Virus record (IMG/VR): IMGVR_UViG_3300007623_000034
Span: 1 to 23,491 of that record
DNA: 23,491 nucleotides
Strand: one strand, 5' to 3'
Source: a virus
Of the stretch, positions 16,492-23,491 are shown piece after piece; position 1 is the stretch's first letter; the number at the start of each line of letters is the position of its first letter. Made by a program: the position numbers and the translations under genes. Under the pieces are notes generated by a model, which was not told the origin of the DNA, did not search any database, and saw only the letters and a program-made list of their open reading frames with translations.

Positions 16492-17874
16492 TTAACGATC
16501 CAAATACTTTCTTATGTATATATCTGCTGCTGAAGTTCTTATTGGAATTGGAGTTATAGCGCCAGTAAGAGTTCCCGCCCCATTAACGTTTAATCGATCG
16601 CCAATGCAGAGAACATCGCCAACGAGAGCCGCGACACTGCCCCTGTATAGACTAGAGGTAGCTGAAATTTGGGTACGCCCAGAGTAAGAACCAGTTGGGT
16701 CTTCCCTTCCCATTGCGTAAGAGCCCCACATCACCCCACCAATATTGTATCGGGTAGTTTTACTAGATTGATAATCGTGGTTTGGACATCCTATAACAAA
16801 CATGTTATCATTGCAATCCATGTCATATCCAAAATAATCCGGAGCGTTTGTTAACCCACCGAGGAATGGGCTAGGTATTGACAACCTCGAATCGGAAGAT
16901 ACGTCATATATGTCTACCTTTTCTTGGGTCATGTCAGGTCCGCCCATCGCTACCATTAAACGGGATCCTCGCATAACAATGTTAAACCCCCAACCATAGT
17001 TGTTTGTTTGTAGAGAACTAACATGCTTCCAAAATTGAATGTCCATCAATTGAGTTTTATGGTTGTATTCCCATCTGTATATATTTACTCCACCATAATA
17101 TCCGTCATTTCCTACGGCACTAGGGCTGTATGTAACAGCAATGTATCTTTCGTTCATAACAATTTTACGAGCGAAATTGAGGGGGTCTGACATTCGATTT
17201 AGACCATCTTCAATTTGATCGATCGGGGCGCTGACATTATCTCCAGTGTATGCGTTAAAAATCTGAAAATACCTTGTGTTGTTTACGCCATTATATTTGC
17301 AAATCGCTAGGAATGGACCCCAACCATCCATGTCGACTATTTTATCGTTTGCTTGTAATGGTAATGTGTGAGTCCATTCCTTACCAGTCTTTAAATCGAC
17401 AAAATCAACAATACCATCCGAATCTGTGCCCACAACGCTGTAATATCCAGCAGCAGCATAATGCTCCGTGACAGCTTTCCTCAATGAGTCACCATATAGA
17501 TGAGAAGAATATGGGTATAATGGGTTCCTAGTGAATAAATGTAATGGTTTGTTCGTCATTACATCGAAAACAACAGGACCATCTTTCGTTGTGGAATAAG
17601 CGTCACTTGGGTCTGTTGAACACATTAGGTAATTATGTGACTTTTTACTTGGGGCGACACAAATGTCTTTGGTGTGTTCCGTCACCCCGAAGAAATCGCC
17701 TGTAAATGCTGTTTGAGGATATCTGTTGAAGATTAAGGAGTTCATAACGTTGTCAAACAATTCTTCTGTGTCATTATGTATGGTCGGGTTCACGTTCAAG
17801 GTGTCGCCGACACCTTGATAATTGTATGGGTCAGTGCTCGTTAATCGTAAACTTGACTCTTTAAGGTCAGCCAT
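16492..17874 (-). CDS. Beta-propeller-like (FG-GAP/WD-like) array protein 4 (460 aa)
   Basis: Fourth array protein and the first after the lipB-like gene. It is preceded by a late promoter (17920-17927). Blade motifs are VVFDVMTNKPLHLF (101-114), DFVDLKTGKEWTHTL (157-171), FQIFNAYTGDNVSAP (203-217), YGWGFNIVMRGSRLMVAM (293-310) and FGYDMDCNDNMFVIGCPNHD (348-367). The order and spacing of the F-G and T-G units resemble array proteins 5 and 6. The N-terminus MADLKESSLRLTSTD and the short charged C-terminus SAADIYIRKYLDR follow the pattern of the array. No enzyme motif or export signal is seen. It forms one transcription unit with proteins 5 and 6 and the oxygenase gene. Confidence 0.8.
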   Translation of the reverse strand: MADLKESSLRLTSTDPYNYQGVGDTLNVNPTIHNDTEELFDNVMNSLIFNRYPQTAFTGDFFGVTEHTKDICVAPSKKSHNYLMCSTDPSDAYSTTKDGPVVFDVMTNKPLHLFTRNPLYPYSSHLYGDSLRKAVTEHYAAAGYYSVVGTDSDGIVDFVDLKTGKEWTHTLPLQANDKIVDMDGWGPFLAICKYNGVNNTRYFQIFNAYTGDNVSAPIDQIEDGLNRMSDPLNFARKIVMNERYIAVTYSPSAVGNDGYYGGVNIYRWEYNHKTQLMDIQFWKHVSSLQTNNYGWGFNIVMRGSRLMVAMGGPDMTQEKVDIYDVSSDSRLSIPSPFLGGLTNAPDYFGYDMDCNDNMFVIGCPNHDYQSSKTTRYNIGGVMWGSYAMGREDPTGSYSGRTQISATSSLYRGSVAALVGDVLCIGDRLNVNGAGTLTGAITPIPIRTSAADIYIRKYLDR

Positions 17875-17919
17875 TATAAATCTCTCTATTATTACTAGCG
17901 AATTGCCGCATATTACAAC

Positions 17920-17927
17920 TATTTATA
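17920..17927 (-). promoter_or_regulatory. T4-type late promoter core within the propeller array
   Basis: The minus strand reads TATAAATA in the 79-base gap after the lipB-like gene, 45 bases upstream of the ATG of array protein 4. It is the only late-promoter octamer found between 12806 and the right end of the window, so proteins 1-3 and the lipB-like gene depend on a promoter further upstream. Confidence 0.85.
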
Positions 17928-17953
17928 AGGTATCAGCTTTCAAAAATATTCCC

Positions 17954-18598
17954 TCATTCAAAATCCCATGACGTTGTTTCTAGTTCTATATCAAAATTAA
18001 ATGCCTTGGCGAAGTTCTCAATCAGGATAGGCGTTACTTGTTCAACCGTGATACCCTCAACATAGTCTGACATTCTAGCCGACTTCATACCAATATAGCC
18101 ACAAGGGTGGATAACTTCAAATCCATCGTTTTCGTTTGTGACGTTGAGAGAAAACCCCCAAGAAGTCCACATATTATCAATCGAAAGACCAAGAGCGCTT
18201 ATCTTCTTGTTGTCGTAGTACACGCCTGGAGCAGTTGGTTCCAAGAAAACGTCATACATACCAAAATGGTTCAGGGTGTCAACAACGCTCTTTTCAATCA
18301 ACCTCTCCATACTCATCGGGTCTATATTAGATTTGATCAAATCGCGCATGTTCAGATTCATATAGCAAGATATCTGTCCTGGCGCAAAATGAGTTACGCA
18401 TCCACGCCTGTTAGTTTTTATGATTGGCGTGCCGTCACGAGTAACTTCGCCAACTCCGTCAAGACCTTCTGTGAACGCCCTCTCGTGTTCAGTAACCCAT
18501 ATTTCATTTTGTTTTTTGGGGAGTTTCTTGAACTCCTCCAATTTATCAATAGCATCTTCTATTTTAATAATACCGAGTTTTCTCACATTCAATTTCAT
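17954..18598 (-). CDS. lipB: LipB-like octanoyl-[acyl-carrier-protein]:protein octanoyltransferase
   Basis: LipB moves octanoate from acyl carrier protein to a lysine on lipoyl domains, the first step of endogenous lipoate synthesis. The 214-residue length matches E. coli LipB (213). Seen in order: TEHERAFTEG (36-45), matching the EHPPVFTLG block; RRGCVTHFAPGQ (64-75), matching the RGGxxTYHGPGQ block; APGVYYDNKKISALGL (123-138), with candidate catalytic Lys132; SLNV (150-153); and HPCGYIGMKSARMSDY (164-179), with catalytic Cys166. Catalytic Lys and Cys are thus kept. Two histidines common in the family are altered: the H of YHGPG is F71, with H70 beside it, and the H of the FHGLALNV block is W147. 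The gene starts three bases after array protein 3 with GGAAGG upstream, so it belongs to the late array transcript. The acceptor protein is not identifiable here. It could support host dehydrogenase lipoylation or acylate a phage protein. The family assignment is firm, the activity is not. Confidence 0.93.
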   Translation of the reverse strand: MKLNVRKLGIIKIEDAIDKLEEFKKLPKKQNEIWVTEHERAFTEGLDGVGEVTRDGTPIIKTNRRGCVTHFAPGQISCYMNLNMRDLIKSNIDPMSMERLIEKSVVDTLNHFGMYDVFLEPTAPGVYYDNKKISALGLSIDNMWTSWGFSLNVTNENDGFEVIHPCGYIGMKSARMSDYVEGITVEQVTPILIENFAKAFNFDIELETTSWDFE

Positions 18599-18601
18599 AA
18601 T

Positions 18602-20227
18602 TTACCTTCCAATCAAATTGTCAATAGATTCCTTAATATTGAAACCGCCTTTTATGTTGTATGATAATAAACCAGCCCACCTGTCAATATCACTGACAGT
18701 AGTCCCTATTCTGTTTTCAGGAGGGACTACGCCCCACATAACAAGCCTATCCCCTTGAGCAGCCAAACCAGTCCCCAAATAAAAATTGTCTTCTTTTGCT
18801 GCCCTAGTTTCGTCTGCAATAAACCTCGTGTCGAATATCCTAGCAACCCCGCAATCTATACCATCATTAAATTGTCTCTGATGAGAGACTACGATAGGGG
18901 GCGGGTTTGGTATATTCGTGTCGTATATCTCACTTATTGAATACATATGAAATCCATGCCCAGTAGCGTTCTTCCATGGATACGCCCCGTAATGAGCGGC
19001 TTCACTAATGTCAGCTTCGCCACGCTCGTCTGCTACGATCAGGTAATCGTCAGTAAATGCTGCCGATTGAAGCTTAAATTTGCCTGCCGTATTATAAGAC
19101 AAATTCTTTATTAGTTTAAGGTCTAGTTTGAATGAAACAGTAGAATCGTTTGTGACTTGAAATACATGCACTGATCCATAGACAGTGCCCTTAGAAGAAC
19201 CTTTAGTTGTATTATCAACTATGGCGATAAGATCTCCTTTAAATGCAACGGATACACCGAAGTATCCGTTGGTCGATTGATAACTCGGGCGAGGTACCAC
19301 AGTGCCCCATAAATCTATTAAAAAAGTTGATGACATAAAGTAATGTGCTGACGTTGGACAAATAAAGACACCGCCATTGTGACTCATAAAAAACCAATTG
19401 CTGGTGAATTTGACATTAACTCTATTAAAGACTGCGCCTGAACCGATATAGGATGGGTTAAACATGTTATCAACAGTTGTAGGTGGGAAATCCCCACCAG
19501 CAACGTATGAATAACCCCAAGTTGTGTTTCTTTCATTTACACTCAACTGGACATATGACAACTTATCAGTGTTTGTAGTTTCACCCCATTTATTTTGAGT
19601 TAGCACTACCAACACATCATGCCTTTCCCCTGGCTCCAAGGTCGATATATTTCCGGAAGCATAGCGTAAACCGCCATCAGCAACGTCAAACGAATTGCCA
19701 AAATATAATACAGCGCTTCCGGAGGGAGCAATCGTGCCCAAAAGTTGACCTGTGTACATATTATAGCAGTATATCCTGCCGTAACCGCCTTCTGCGCTAC
19801 CGTCTCCGACATAGAGTCTACCGTTAATAGCTTTATTTGTTTGCAAACCCCAGCGCGAACTAGCGCCAGTTGGGGCAGTTAAAACATGAAGTATATCACC
19901 GAAGTGGTAGTCTGAAATATAAATCTTGCCAGCGACGCCTACTTGATCATTCTGGACCGTCCAACAACAAAGCATCCCATCAATTAAAACATTACAGGCA
20001 TTGCCCCTTGTTGTCGCAGTCGAGGTAGGCTCGCGGTGAACTGCGATAGGCAAGGGTGAGTATCCCAAACGGCTTGTTTCATAATCGTTATACAACGGGC
20101 TTCTGTACAGATTGTGTAATGTTGGACCTGTACCATATTCGTTGAGCTTATCATCCCTTGTCACTACAGTACTGGTACCTGAGGCAGTTTCTATCTGTAC
20201 ATCAGTAGGATTATCAAAAAAAGCCAT
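18602..20227 (-). CDS. Beta-propeller-like (FG-GAP/WD-like) array protein 3 (541 aa)
   Basis: Third and longest array protein, immediately before the lipB-like gene. Blade motifs are YISDYHFGDILHVL (103-116), YCYNMYTGQLLGTI (153-166), FGNSFDVADGGLRYASG (176-192), FGVSVAFKGDLIAIVDN (323-339) and QSAAFTDDYLIVAD (387-400). GLAAQGDRLVMWGV near the end looks like a last blade. The C-terminus again ends in a short helix (GGFNIKESIDNLIGR). The N-terminal ~60 residues (MAFFDNPTDVQIETASG) are polar and may link to other virion proteins. There is no signal peptide or membrane span. It follows protein 2 by an 18-base gap. Function as adhesin or baseplate/fibre part is inferred from context. Confidence 0.8.
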   Translation of the reverse strand: MAFFDNPTDVQIETASGTSTVVTRDDKLNEYGTGPTLHNLYRSPLYNDYETSRLGYSPLPIAVHREPTSTATTRGNACNVLIDGMLCCWTVQNDQVGVAGKIYISDYHFGDILHVLTAPTGASSRWGLQTNKAINGRLYVGDGSAEGGYGRIYCYNMYTGQLLGTIAPSGSAVLYFGNSFDVADGGLRYASGNISTLEPGERHDVLVVLTQNKWGETTNTDKLSYVQLSVNERNTTWGYSYVAGGDFPPTTVDNMFNPSYIGSGAVFNRVNVKFTSNWFFMSHNGGVFICPTSAHYFMSSTFLIDLWGTVVPRPSYQSTNGYFGVSVAFKGDLIAIVDNTTKGSSKGTVYGSVHVFQVTNDSTVSFKLDLKLIKNLSYNTAGKFKLQSAAFTDDYLIVADERGEADISEAAHYGAYPWKNATGHGFHMYSISEIYDTNIPNPPPIVVSHQRQFNDGIDCGVARIFDTRFIADETRAAKEDNFYLGTGLAAQGDRLVMWGVVPPENRIGTTVSDIDRWAGLLSYNIKGGFNIKESIDNLIGR

Positions 20228-20245
20228 TATTTTTAACCTCTATAA

Positions 20246-21562
20246 TTATATTCCTGGACCCCTGGACCCTGCTTGGCCAGGATGATTGAGACATCTCAAT
20301 AAATCGCGTTTAGTTATCGTTCTTGTTGCTCTAACATAGACAACCCTTCCTGAAGTATCTAGACCATTAGTAGTCCTGTAACCGACCATAGCAACAAAAT
20401 TTTCAGAAGCAACTACTCCGAATCTTCCAATGCCATCGTTTGTAGATGGTGTTTCAGCTTTGAACGAAGCGGAATATGTCATCCCCTCTGCAGCCCCAGT
20501 AGAGTTCATAGTTAAGTTATATTTCTCGACGACATATCCTGTGGTAGCGTCGGTGCTCCTACAGACATAATATTTAACACCATCATCCCCACCGCTTGTT
20601 AAAGCCCCAATATCAGCATAAGGCGTAGATATAGCTGCGTTGTATATTGTTGATAAAGGAGAAGTCGGGCGCTGTATATTTCCTAAAGTTACTAAACCTG
20701 CCGATATGCTGTTATACACATGGTAAACTAAAGCTAGTGAGCTGGCGTCTGAAGGGTTTGGACGAATACCAAATGCGTTCCCCATTGCGCCGAGCCTGTT
20801 TTGGTTGGTTGGACCCATAAAGGCTATCCCACTCTCGTTAGTTACGTCCACCTCAAAAACAGAGGCAGGGCTCTGTGTTGAACTCATGTTCGTCACACCC
20901 CAGTAATAGTTAGGATTACTTGTGAACCATGTTATAAAAGCAGTGCCGTCAGAAAAGAACTTATGCGCAGAGGTGCCCCAAGCAGCGCCAGCATTCGCAG
21001 GAGCCAGCGCTCTGGTATAATGGACGTTTTGTGTGGCAGGAAGTTTGTCCGAATAAAACCTAAGTTCATTTTCAGTTTCATATGGCATTATAATAACATT
21101 GCCCCAAGAGGTTTGAGATCTTTGGTTTGCGCACCAAACTCCATCGTCAGCAAAGGCGGTATCACCATAAAAGTCCATCTGCCAAATCAACACTCCAGTC
21201 TCTATATCGTAAGTATGAACCATACGCGAGTCTGAGTCTGCAGTAAACGTTATGGTCTTCTCATGCAAAGCAAAGGGACCATTGTACATTTGAAATTCAT
21301 TTACTTTGTGCCCGTTGTGAGTTCTGAATACATGGATAACGCCATTGGCGAGTACTGCTAAATACGCATCATTCATTTGAATCTCATTAGGAGAGATATC
21401 GTCATCCAATATATATAACAAATCATCTTCATTAGCCCAAACTTCGTCCAGGTGTGTATCAAGAGCCACGTCAAAATCTGTTAGAATTTTGAGGGTCTTT
21501 CGAACATTAGCCCCTCCCTCTAGATTGCTCGAACCTGTTACTGATGGTACCAAATTCGCCAC
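20246..21562 (-). CDS. Beta-propeller-like array protein 2 with GTG start (438 aa)
   Basis: Second array protein. Blade motifs are HVFRTHNGHKVNEF (77-90), HTYDIETGVLIWQM (116-129) and FGVVASENFVAMVGYR (381-396). Other blades are less regular than in the other members. The start codon is GTG at 21562-21560, overlapping the previous TAG by one base (TAGTG). It is supported by GGAGG 7 bases upstream and by the resulting MANL start, which resembles MADL, MAKL and MAQL in other members. The C-terminus differs: after a helix-like KRDLLRCLN it ends HPGQAGSRGPGI, a short Gly/Pro-rich tail with a collagen-like look instead of a charged helix end. No catalytic or export motif is seen. Probably a virion surface component. 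Confidence 0.78.
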   Translation of the reverse strand: MANLVPSVTGSSNLEGGANVRKTLKILTDFDVALDTHLDEVWANEDDLLYILDDDISPNEIQMNDAYLAVLANGVIHVFRTHNGHKVNEFQMYNGPFALHEKTITFTADSDSRMVHTYDIETGVLIWQMDFYGDTAFADDGVWCANQRSQTSWGNVIIMPYETENELRFYSDKLPATQNVHYTRALAPANAGAAWGTSAHKFFSDGTAFITWFTSNPNYYWGVTNMSSTQSPASVFEVDVTNESGIAFMGPTNQNRLGAMGNAFGIRPNPSDASSLALVYHVYNSISAGLVTLGNIQRPTSPLSTIYNAAISTPYADIGALTSGGDDGVKYYVCRSTDATTGYVVEKYNLTMNSTGAAEGMTYSASFKAETPSTNDGIGRFGVVASENFVAMVGYRTTNGLDTSGRVVYVRATRTITKRDLLRCLNHPGQAGSRGPGI

Positions 21563-22881
21563 TATACTTCCTCCAACCTTTCCATAAATATTGAATATGC
21601 GTCATCGTTCATAAATCGATTTATCGAATAAAAATTCGCAGCCGACCAAAACAAATCGGATCCGTACGAATCCAGCTTATTATATCCATAAGCAGTCCCA
21701 GTAGTTAATCTTCTATAATCTTGGTAGGTGTTTGAATTCCAATTGAAACCGTATATAGCGCCAGGGATCCTAGTTGCTTTAGATGTTACATAATCGGCAG
21801 CAGGAGCCCCTATCCAAACGTCCTTACCATTGGTGGCCACAGAACCGCCAAAAGCATCGACAGTGTTGCTACCGTCTACGTTTGGATTTGCGTAAGTGGT
21901 TGAGGTTCCATTAGATAGGTCAATGAATACAGCTTTATCTGCCTGAAAATATCCGACAATGAGCTTTTCATTACAAATATCCATACAAGAACCAAAATGG
22001 GTGGTTGGAGTAACACCCGCAATCGCTTGATCAGTATAAGAAGCAATCGTTGCGTTCAATTGCCTAACTCGTTTTTTTGTTTTTCCGGTTGAAGCAGTCA
22101 TAACATAATCGTAATGCGCAATGTTTACAGCCGCAATTGTATCTGAGACCCTTGAAGCAACAACATACTGACTGCTCATAACAAGATTTCCTGCGTAATG
22201 AGCAGTCGTTGCCGACATCTCCAACGCCCCGAGCGAATCGCCTGTGAACAGGTTGACCATCTCAACCATCATTTTATTGCTATAGCTTGGATGCTGCGGG
22301 CAGAGGATAGCAAGATTAGCGCCATGAATAGCTATGGCTTGACAATCCCCGTTGTAGGGGTTTGGAATAGTAATTGTCCACTCATCGCCACTGAGTATAT
22401 CAGTAACCAGAACTGAACCGCTAGAAGAACCTAACACGCCCACCTTTAAAACGGCAACATATCGATCATAAGCATCGAACACATATTGTATAGGGGCATA
22501 GTTGCTGGCTGTTGATGTGCCAGGAGCATATGATATATGTGCTCTGACGTCTTTCACGAACACTATTTGTCCAGTGCTCTTGGAAAACACGACTATTTTT
22601 TCAGTTGCAGTCTGTATACCGCCTAAACAAAAGATGTAGTCCTTTGTTACCCTGAACTCGCGATTGGCGTAACTAGTAATGGCTGATGACGCATAATAAC
22701 AAGTCTGTGGCATGGTATTAGTGGTCAACAAGGCAGCTTTTTTGTTAAATTTACCATCAGGAACCAATGTTGTGCCATTATTTACCATGATCGCATTGCG
22801 AGGGGTAATGGGTTCATTCGGTCCGTTTAGACCTGGTCGCCTTGATTGAAAATAGCTCCCGATTCCGAGTTTTCCGCTCAT
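21562..22881 (-). CDS. Beta-propeller-like (FG-GAP/WD-like) array protein 1 (439 aa)
   Basis: First array protein. Blade motifs are VVFSKSTGQIVFV (97-109), VTDILSGDEWTI (159-170), VNLFTGDSLGAL (209-220), FGSCMDICNEKLIVG (296-310) and FGGSVATNGKDVWIGAP (344-360). The last is a good FG-GAP type repeat, being F-G followed by a G-A-P type turn. The N-terminal ~45 residues are Pro/Asn/Gly rich (RRPGLNGPNEPITPRNA). The C-terminus is an acidic helix (NDDAYSIFMERLEEV). The ATG overlaps the preceding small gene's TAA by one base. There is no signal peptide, membrane span or enzyme motif. It lies downstream of an S74-domain fibre gene, which supports a place in the adsorption apparatus, but this is inference. 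Confidence 0.8.
   Translation of the reverse strand: MSGKLGIGSYFQSRRPGLNGPNEPITPRNAIMVNNGTTLVPDGKFNKKAALLTTNTMPQTCYYASSAITSYANREFRVTKDYIFCLGGIQTATEKIVVFSKSTGQIVFVKDVRAHISYAPGTSTASNYAPIQYVFDAYDRYVAVLKVGVLGSSSGSVLVTDILSGDEWTITIPNPYNGDCQAIAIHGANLAILCPQHPSYSNKMMVEMVNLFTGDSLGALEMSATTAHYAGNLVMSSQYVVASRVSDTIAAVNIAHYDYVMTASTGKTKKRVRQLNATIASYTDQAIAGVTPTTHFGSCMDICNEKLIVGYFQADKAVFIDLSNGTSTTYANPNVDGSNTVDAFGGSVATNGKDVWIGAPAADYVTSKATRIPGAIYGFNWNSNTYQDYRRLTTGTAYGYNKLDSYGSDLFWSAANFYSINRFMNDDAYSIFMERLEEV
21570..21574 (-). promoter_or_regulatory. Ribosome binding site supporting the GTG start of array protein 2
   Basis: GGAGG on the minus strand, within the last codons of array protein 1, is 7 bases from GTG at 21562-21560. 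It supports this rare start over any downstream ATG. Confidence 0.65.
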
Positions 22882-23099
22882 TACCGCATAACCTTCATGT
22901 CATTTGTGTATTTTTCTATGTCTGCTTTATATTGGTCAAGGTCAAAATCGTCACCTTCTTCCCAACGGTTGTAACGATCCCAAGCGAACATATCTGGACC
23001 AACGAAGTAATCTTCTGGTTTTAGTGGACCATTGTAATTAATAGTAAACTTTTTAATGACTTTATTTTTCTTAATTGCCAGTATACTTTTTTCAAACAT
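22881..23099 (-). CDS. Small hypothetical protein downstream of fibre gene (72 aa)
   Basis: A 72-residue charged protein starting MFEKSILAIKKNKVIKKFT, with an acidic, aromatic middle (DYFVGPDMFAWDRYNRWEEG) and a helical charged end (YKADIEKYTNDMKVMR). The ATG follows the TAG of the S74 fibre gene by 8 bases and has AGGTGAG upstream. Its stop overlaps array protein 1 by one base (TAATG), so it is co-translated with both neighbours. There is no membrane segment or cysteine. Small genes directly after fibre genes are often assembly chaperones, but I see no recognisable motif and do not assign that role. Confidence 0.75.
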   Translation of the reverse strand: MFEKSILAIKKNKVIKKFTINYNGPLKPEDYFVGPDMFAWDRYNRWEEGDDFDLDQYKADIEKYTNDMKVMR

Positions 23100-23107
23100 A
23101 TTCTCAC

Positions 23108-23491
23108 CTATGATTTTTCAATAATATTTTTCAATTCATCTATCTGTTGTTGCTGTTCTTTAATCGCTTCTATCAATAAACCGACCATATTTGAGTAAGC
23201 AACAGCATAGAAACCTTCGTCATTTTCTGTCACCGCTTCAGGCAATACTTCAAGCACTTCTTGAGCAATGACACCAGTAGAACGGACGCCACCCATGTTA
23301 TCCTTGACATAAGTATAACCACCAATTTTCTTAACCTTATCTAGAGCATTTGTTATTGGCTCTATTTCGGATTTCTGACGGATATCTGAGTTTTCGATTA
23401 AAGTGGCATTGTTAATTGTAACGTTTGTGTTGTTGACCTCAAGACGCTCAGATCCGCCAGTAACAACACGCCACTGATCAGCTGCATGGAA
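23108..23491 (-). CDS. Tail fibre/spike C-terminus with S74 intramolecular chaperone (5' part outside window)
   Basis: The frame is open to the window edge and gives the last 127 residues of a larger protein. NSDIRQKSEIEPI followed by IGGYTYVKD, STGVIAQEVLEVLPEAV and FYAVAYSNMVGLLIEAIKEQ is the peptidase S74 / endosialidase-type intramolecular chaperone. In this family the domain helps a beta-helical trimeric fibre to fold, then cuts itself off between the conserved Ser and Asp, here at about 23387 (Ser 23389-23387, Asp 23386-23384). The last ~25 residues (KEQQQQIDELKNIIEKS) form the usual C-terminal coiled coil. Just before the cut, RLEVNNTNVTINNATLIEN looks like the end of a beta-helix. An internal ATG at 23296 is not the start, because the conserved domain continues upstream. 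This is probably a receptor-binding fibre. Confidence 0.93.
   Translation of the reverse strand, partial: FHAADQWRVVTGGSERLEVNNTNVTINNATLIENSDIRQKSEIEPITNALDKVKKIGGYTYVKDNMGGVRSTGVIAQEVLEVLPEAVTENDEGFYAVAYSNMVGLLIEAIKEQQQQIDELKNIIEKS

Noticed and set aside
17954-18598. Lipoate-protein ligase (LplA) or biotin ligase instead of LipB
   Set aside because: These relatives share the fold but lack the HPCGYxGM cysteine motif and the PGVYV..KKI.ALGL arrangement. The cysteine and spacing fit LipB.
22881-23107. Tail fibre assembly chaperone call for the 72-residue protein
   Set aside because: Only position suggests it. No motif of known fibre chaperones such as T4 gp38 or gp57A is visible.
23108-23296. 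Separate 62-residue gene starting at the ATG at 23296
   Set aside because: The same frame is open to the window edge and the S74 chaperone domain, including the SDIRQK cleavage region, lies upstream of this ATG. It is the end of a larger gene.

Overview
This window is part of the late (virion) gene block of a T4-like contractile-tailed bacteriophage. All genes I accept lie on the minus strand, so the functional order runs from high to low coordinates. The T4 morphogenesis series 13-14-15-16-17-18-19-20 (neck, tail completion, terminase, sheath, tube, portal) is intact and in the T4 order. Genes are packed with 1- to 4-base stop/start overlaps, and seven TATAAATA octamers, the T4 late-promoter core, lie on the minus strand only. 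The collagen-like fibre, beta-helix protein, 2OG-Fe(II) oxygenase and moderate GC resemble marine T4-like phages of Gram-negative bacteria. The host cannot be fixed from the sequence.

Layout in transcription order: (1) 23491-23108, the C-terminus of a tail-fibre type protein ending in an S74 intramolecular chaperone, then a small unknown protein. (2) 22881-13448, an array of six long beta-propeller-like (FG-GAP/WD-like) proteins of 438 to 541 residues, interrupted after the third by a lipB-like octanoyltransferase gene. The array occupies the place where T4 carries genes 10-11-12-wac, so the proteins are probably virion adhesins or baseplate/fibre parts. (3) 13451-12807, a 2OG-Fe(II) oxygenase-like protein. 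(4) 12770-4249, gp13, gp14, gp15, gp16, gp17, gp18, gp19 and gp20. (5) 4242-1, an accessory block where T4 would continue with 67-68-21: a collagen-like fibre, a DUF1353 protein, a YkgJ-type cysteine-cluster protein, a beta-helix-like protein, a small unknown and a truncated unknown.

The conserved block builds the head-tail connector, packages DNA and forms the contractile tail. The flanking blocks look like variable surface and host-interaction genes. The most unusual content is the octanoyltransferase gene inside the propeller array: it keeps the catalytic Lys/Cys pair but has changed two histidines usual in the family. The array itself is also notable, as is the co-occurrence of a 2OG-Fe(II) oxygenase with a fibre of 50 uninterrupted Gly-X-Y triplets. 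No tRNA, CRISPR, insertion sequence or integrase was seen, and no gene-free stretch exceeds about 80 bases.
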